Below are positions 61,001 to 64,000 of a stretch of 64,000 nt of DNA, piece by piece; position 1 is the first letter of the stretch; every line of letters begins with the position of its first letter. This stretch comes from Phytoactinopolyspora halotolerans (lineage in GTDB: Bacteria > Actinomycetota > Actinomycetes > Jiangellales > Jiangellaceae): NCBI RefSeq assembly GCF_010550675.1, contig NZ_JAAGOA010000016.1, positions 62,001 through 126,000 of the forward strand, given 5' to 3'. A model generated the notes under the pieces. That model was not told the origin of the DNA, did not search any database, and was given only the letters and a program-made list of their open reading frames with translations. The position numbers and the translations under genes were made by a program.

Positions 61001-64000
61001 GCTCAGCCCGTCGACGATCAGGTTGTCCAGCACGGTGCAGAGACGGGCCCGGCCGTCGCCGTACCGCACCACCCGGATGTCGAACAGCGGCCAGGCCGAC
61101 GCGTCGAGTGTCGCCCGGCTCATCTGCTCGCGGACCGCTGCCAGCTCGGCCTCCGTGACGTCGCCGGGCAGGCCCGGGTCGAGATCGACGACGCGGATGC
61201 GGAAGGGCGGGACCGCGCGGAGGATGCGCTGGGTCCCGTCGGCGTCCACGACGGCGCGCAGCATCTCGTGCCTCGCCACCAGTCGGTTCCACGCCTCCTC
61301 CAGCCGCCCGACGTCGAGGTCGGTGTGCTCGTACTCGACGTAGAACTGCGCGGCCACGCCGCCGAGCCGGAGCGCGGGGTCGCGTCCGATCCAATAGGCC
61401 TGCTGCACGTCGGTCAGCGGGAACGGCTCATGCCGATGCTCTGGATCGGGCCGGATGGCCGGTGCGTTCTTGACCTGTCCGGGCGCGAGCGTGGCGGCGA
61501 ATCCGGCCAGCGTCGGCGACAGGAACAGGTTCGCCAGCTCCGCACCGGCGATCCCGGCCGCCGGCAGCCGGCTCACCAGCTGGGTGGCCAGCAGGCTGTC
61601 CCCGCCCAGCGCGAAGAACCCGTCGGTGCGGCCGACCCGGTCCACGCCCAGCAGCTCGGCCCACAGCCCGGCCAGCGCCTCCTCCAGCGGTCCAGACGGC
61701 GGTTCGAACCGCGCCCCGGCTGCGTTGGTCTCCCCGTCGCGGTCCCCGACGCCGGTGCCGTCCCTGCCCCCGCCCGCCGCGCCGGTGCGGCCCGCGCGGC
61801 GGGTCAGTTCGGCCCGGTCGACCTTGCCGTTCGCGGTGAGCGGGAAGGCGTCGACGGCAACGATCCTGCCCGGGACGGCGTGGGCCGGCAGCCGCTGGGC
61901 CAGAAAGCCCGGCAGCACCTCGGCGACACCCTCGTCCGCCTGCACAAAAGCGGCCAGCCGCTTGCGATCCCGCTCGCCCGGAGCGACGACCACCGCCTGC
62001 GCCACCGCCGGGTGGGAGGCCAGCGCGGCCTCCACCTCGCCCAGCTCGATCCGGTGCCCCCGGACCTTCACCTGGGTGTCGGCCCGGCCGAGGAACTCCA
62101 GTGTCCCGTCCGGCCAGTACCGGCCGAGGTCGCCGGTCCGGTACCAGCGCTGCCCGTCGTGCTCGACGAACTTCTCCGCCGTCCGTTCCGGGTCGCCCCG
62201 ATATCCTTCGGCCACCCCGGTGCCGCCGATCCACAGCTCACCCGGCACCCAGTCCGGGCAGTCGCGACCGCGCCCGTCCACCACCCGGAAGCACTGGTTC
62301 CGCAGCGGGTAGCCGTACGGAACCGACGACCACGCCGGATCGACCCGCTCCACCTCGAACGCGTTGGACCAGATCGACGCCTCGGTCGCTCCGCCCAGGG
62401 CGACGAACCGGCAGCCCGGCGCGAGGGTGCGCACCCGCCCCGGAAGGTCCAGGCCCACCCAGTCACCGGACACCATCGCCAGCCGCAGCGACTCCGGCAG
62501 CCCAGTGTCGGTCTCGGCGACGGTGACCAGCATGTCCAGCAGCGCCGGCACCGTGTTCCAGACGGTGACGCGGTACCGGTGCGCCAGCTCCACCCACCGC
62601 TGCGCGTCGCGCCGCTCGTCCTCACCGATCAGCACCACAGCCCCGCCGGCGGCCAGCAGCCCGAACATGTCGTAGACCGAGAGATCGAAGTCGGCCGCCG
62701 ACACCGCGAGCACCCGGTCGTCCGGCCCGATGCCGAACCGCGTGTTCACGTCGTCGATCGTGTTCACCGCGGCGCGATGGGCGATCTGCACGCCCTTGGG
62801 TTCGCCCGTCGACCCCGAGGTGAAGATGGTGTAGGCCAGCTGTGCCGGGTCGACGGGGACCGGTTCGGCCAGCGGCGCGGCGTCGGCGGCGGCCGTGAGA
62901 TCGTCCAGCACCAGCACCGCCCCGGAGCTCTGGACCAGCCGCTCTCGTCGCAGCGGCGGCAGGTCCACGCCCACCGGGACGTACATCCCTCCGGCCGCCA
63001 GCACGCCCAGCAACCCCGCCACCTGGCCCGGGCCCTTCGGCAGGCTCACCGCCACCGCGTCACCGGGCCGCACACCGCGGTCCACCAGCCACGTCGCCAC
63101 CCGCAGCGCCCATGCGGCCAGTTCCCGATAGGACAGCTCGCCACCGTCCCACACCAGCGCCGGCCGGTCCGGCGCCTGGCCGGCACGCACGAAGAACCCG
63201 CCGTGCAGCAGCCCACCGCCCGGCGCGGACTCCGGCGCCGGGCCGGCCGTCGCGTTCACCCGGTCGCGTACCGCCGACTGCCCGGCCGGGAGCACCGCCG
63301 GCGCCGGCGAGTCCCACTCCGTTCCGGTCAGCCACTCGACCAGCTCCACGTAGGCGGCGAACATCGCGTCGGCCATCCCGGGCGGGAACAGCTCGTCGAC
63401 CGAGTCCCAGTCGATCGCCAGGCCGGCACGGGTTTGGGAGACCTTCAGGTCCAGCCACACCTGCGGCGTCTGGGTCACGCCGTAGACCGGCGCCGGGAAC
63501 GCCTCGGACAGCTCCAGCGAGGCGTCGTCGCCGACGCCGAGGACGCTGGTGAACACCACCGGCATCGCCTCCACGGTCGCGTCGTGGCGGCGCGCCAGCT
63601 CCCGCAGCACCCGCACCCCGGACACCTCCCGGTGGTCCAGGTCCCGCCACAGCCGCTCCTGCACCCGGCGGGCGGTGCCGAGGAAGCTCTCGCCGGTCCC
63701 GGCGCGGCATCCGACCAGAAGCAGCAACGAGAAGTCGCCGATCACCTGGTTGACGTCCGGATGCACGTCGTCCCGGTCGAACAGGGTCAGGTTCACGGTC
63801 AGGTCCGGCTGGCCGCTCCACGCTGCCAGCACCTCGGCGTATGCGGTGAGCAGCACGGCGGTGGGGGTGATCCCGTGCCGGCGGGCCCGCTCCGCGAGCA
63901 GCTCCCACCGCTGGGCGTCGACGAGAGCGTGCGAGCGGCGGAAGCGCGGCGCCGCCACCTGGTCGGGTTCGACGGCCAGCGGCAGCCGGGGCGCCGGCGG
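58055..64000 (-). CDS. NRPS1: Cy-A(Cys)-PCP-Cy-PCP-Cy-PCP (5' end outside window)
   Basis: The frame is open to the window edge (1,981 codons visible), so the N-terminus, possibly an aryl carrier domain, is missing. Visible order: C-terminal half of Cy1, A domain (core FTSGSTGEPKG), PCP1 (Ser codon 61595-61597), Cy2 with DNLIVDGLS (61001-61027), PCP2 (Ser 59906-59908), Cy3 with DTMIVDGLS (59312-59338) and PCP3 (Ser 58211-58213). Both complete Cy motifs satisfy DxxxxDxxS. The A-domain code read by eye, D-L-Y-N-M-S-L-I-W, is one residue from the cysteine code, so this A domain probably loads several PCPs, as in yersiniabactin HMWP2. The Cy2-PCP2 and Cy3-PCP3 units repeat every 1,689-1,695 bp. 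The stop overlaps the NRPS2 start (ATGA). Confidence 0.9.
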   Translation of the reverse strand, partial: PPAPRLPLAVEPDQVAAPRFRRSHALVDAQRWELLAERARRHGITPTAVLLTAYAEVLAAWSGQPDLTVNLTLFDRDDVHPDVNQVIGDFSLLLLVGCRAGTGESFLGTARRVQERLWRDLDHREVSGVRVLRELARRHDATVEAMPVVFTSVLGVGDDASLELSEAFPAPVYGVTQTPQVWLDLKVSQTRAGLAIDWDSVDELFPPGMADAMFAAYVELVEWLTGTEWDSPAPAVLPAGQSAVRDRVNATAGPAPESAPGGGLLHGGFFVRAGQAPDRPALVWDGGELSYRELAAWALRVATWLVDRGVRPGDAVAVSLPKGPGQVAGLLGVLAAGGMYVPVGVDLPPLRRERLVQSSGAVLVLDDLTAAADAAPLAEPVPVDPAQLAYTIFTSGSTGEPKGVQIAHRAAVNTIDDVNTRFGIGPDDRVLAVSAADFDLSVYDMFGLLAAGGAVVLIGEDERRDAQRWVELAHRYRVTVWNTVPALLDMLVTVAETDTGLPESLRLAMVSGDWVGLDLPGRVRTLAPGCRFVALGGATEASIWSNAFEVERVDPAWSSVPYGYPLRNQCFRVVDGRGRDCPDWVPGELWIGGTGVAEGYRGDPERTAEKFVEHDGQRWYRTGDLGRYWPDGTLEFLGRADTQVKVRGHRIELGEVEAALASHPAVAQAVVVAPGERDRKRLAAFVQADEGVAEVLPGFLAQRLPAHAVPGRIVAVDAFPLTANGKVDRAELTRRAGRTGAAGGGRDGTGVGDRDGETNAAGARFEPPSGPLEEALAGLWAELLGVDRVGRTDGFFALGGDSLLATQLVSRLPAAGIAGAELANLFLSPTLAGFAATLAPGQVKNAPAIRPDPEHRHEPFPLTDVQQAYWIGRDPALRLGGVAAQFYVEYEHTDLDVGRLEEAWNRLVARHEMLRAVVDADGTQRILRAVPPFRIRVVDLDPGLPGDVTEAELAAVREQMSRATLDASAWPLFDIRVVRYGDGRARLCTVLDNLIVDGLSILTLFGEWDRLYADLDADLPPIGLSFRDYLLQARPAPAAVERALDYWRDRMADLPPAPRLPLRTDPGGLDAPHFRRRDARLDRSTWQRITEQARRHGLTPSVVVLACYADLIGRWSEQPELTVNLTLFDRQQIHPDIDRVVGDFTSLLLAAYRPEPGESWLARGRRLQEQMWRDLDHRDVSGIHVLRELARRHDATVEAMPVVFTSMLGVDDTLAESIRWPDHTRTRTPQVWLDHQVIERSGELLLSWDSVDELFPAGLIDNMFAEYQAALRGLAEADWETAVVPAVVGGQPGPTQTTRRVNDAGNAGHDGDLQAGEDPRAGEEPPSFESPVGAAEIAVAKLWMELLDVDRVGREDGFFALGGDSLLAARLVSRLRAAGLTGARLANLFASPTLAGFAATLTPGRAETAPEIRADPEHRHEPFPLTDVQQAYWIGRRDDFVLGGIAALFATEREYTDLDVGRLEEAWNRLLARHEMLRAVVAADGTQYVQRDVPRYRIPVVELGPDLDDDQVEAELTGIREEMSRATHDASAWPLFDIRVVRYGDGRARVAVVFDTMIVDGLSMLTLFAEWDRLYADPDAELPPIGLSFRDYVLQSRPDPERLAAAEEYWRTRVPELPPGPRLPVRVRPEQITAPRFRRRQRHIDAASWRILVGQARRHDLTPSAVLLACYAEVLAAWSGQRELTVNLTLFDRRPVHPDIDKVLGDFTSLLLVGHRLDEDDSWLARARRLQQQVWRDLDHRELSGVRILRDLARRDVRLAEAVPVVFTSMLGVDDGLARAVRWPDHASSQTPQVWLDHQAVELADGVLLSWDSVDELFPDGMVDEMFAAYDATLRRLIDTDWALLAAGLPPGVAAAVPDDALSDEGTDAASRGGSARGEPPPAEHASTVPHSSEPPATALERELADLWRDVLGQAPAGRLDNFFALGGDSLAGTRMVSSAVKRYGVDVSLRAFFAAPTVADLARSIDDQLKAAESTEDGII

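Overview
The window comes from a high-GC Gram-positive actinomycete. Evidence for this is the very GC-rich third codon positions, frequent GTG starts, ATGA/GTGA gene overlaps, LacI-type sugar regulators, twin-arginine signals, a DUF3467 protein, a MerR/DnaN-like fusion and an actinobacterial SigE-type ECF sigma factor. The content resembles soil, plant-associated or halotolerant actinomycetes, but I cannot name the genus.

Layout. Positions 1-3.3 kb hold a sugar ABC permease (cut by the window edge) divergent from a LacI regulator with two palindromic operators between them, then a secreted DUF4185 protein. Positions 3.5-7.7 kb hold a small repeat-bearing membrane protein, oligoribonuclease, tRNA-His, a DUF1028 protein, and a yceI/ring-cleaving dioxygenase pair divergent from a MarR regulator. 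Positions 7.8-15.8 kb hold a NicO-type metal transporter pair, a very large secreted lamin-tail/phosphoesterase protein, a DUF3467 protein, tRNA-Lys, a MerR-sliding-clamp chimera and a RelE/XRE toxin-antitoxin pair. Positions 15.9-32.7 kb are mixed metabolism: two oxidoreductases, an MpaB-type oxygenase, an MMPL transporter, an ECF sigma with a membrane partner, a NagZ-like GH3 enzyme behind a CebR-like operator, an MBL hydrolase, a LAL regulator, a GH51 arabinofuranosidase, a broken hydrolase and a maltokinase-cap-like protein. About 1 kb with no convincing gene follows.

Positions 33.7-46.7 kb look like a polysaccharide-use island. It has an alginate-lyase-like enzyme with three near-identical ricin repeats, a lipoprotein binding protein, two LplB/YtcP-type permeases, a 1,593-residue secreted multidomain protein, a 2-hydroxyacid dehydrogenase and a LacI regulator. 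The last three are linked by a shared operator-like motif. A hipBA module with three evenly spaced operators and a LacI-gene remnant separate this island from the next one.

Positions 48.6 kb to the right edge are a leftward, translationally coupled biosynthetic operon for a thiazoline peptide of pyochelin/yersiniabactin/coelibactin type. NRPS1 (cut by the edge) reads Cy-A(Cys)-PCP-Cy-PCP-Cy-PCP. NRPS2 reads TubC-Cy-A(Cys)-MT-PCP-TE. They are followed by a PchG/YbtU-like thiazolinyl imide reductase, a type II thioesterase, a SAM methyltransferase and a saccharopine-dehydrogenase-like reductase. The tandem Cy-PCP units suggest up to four consecutive cysteine-derived heterocycles, making this the strongest candidate for an undescribed system in the window. 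NRPS2 also carries a cysteine in place of the thioesterase serine, a variant Cy motif, and an in-frame insertion bounded by long inverted repeats.
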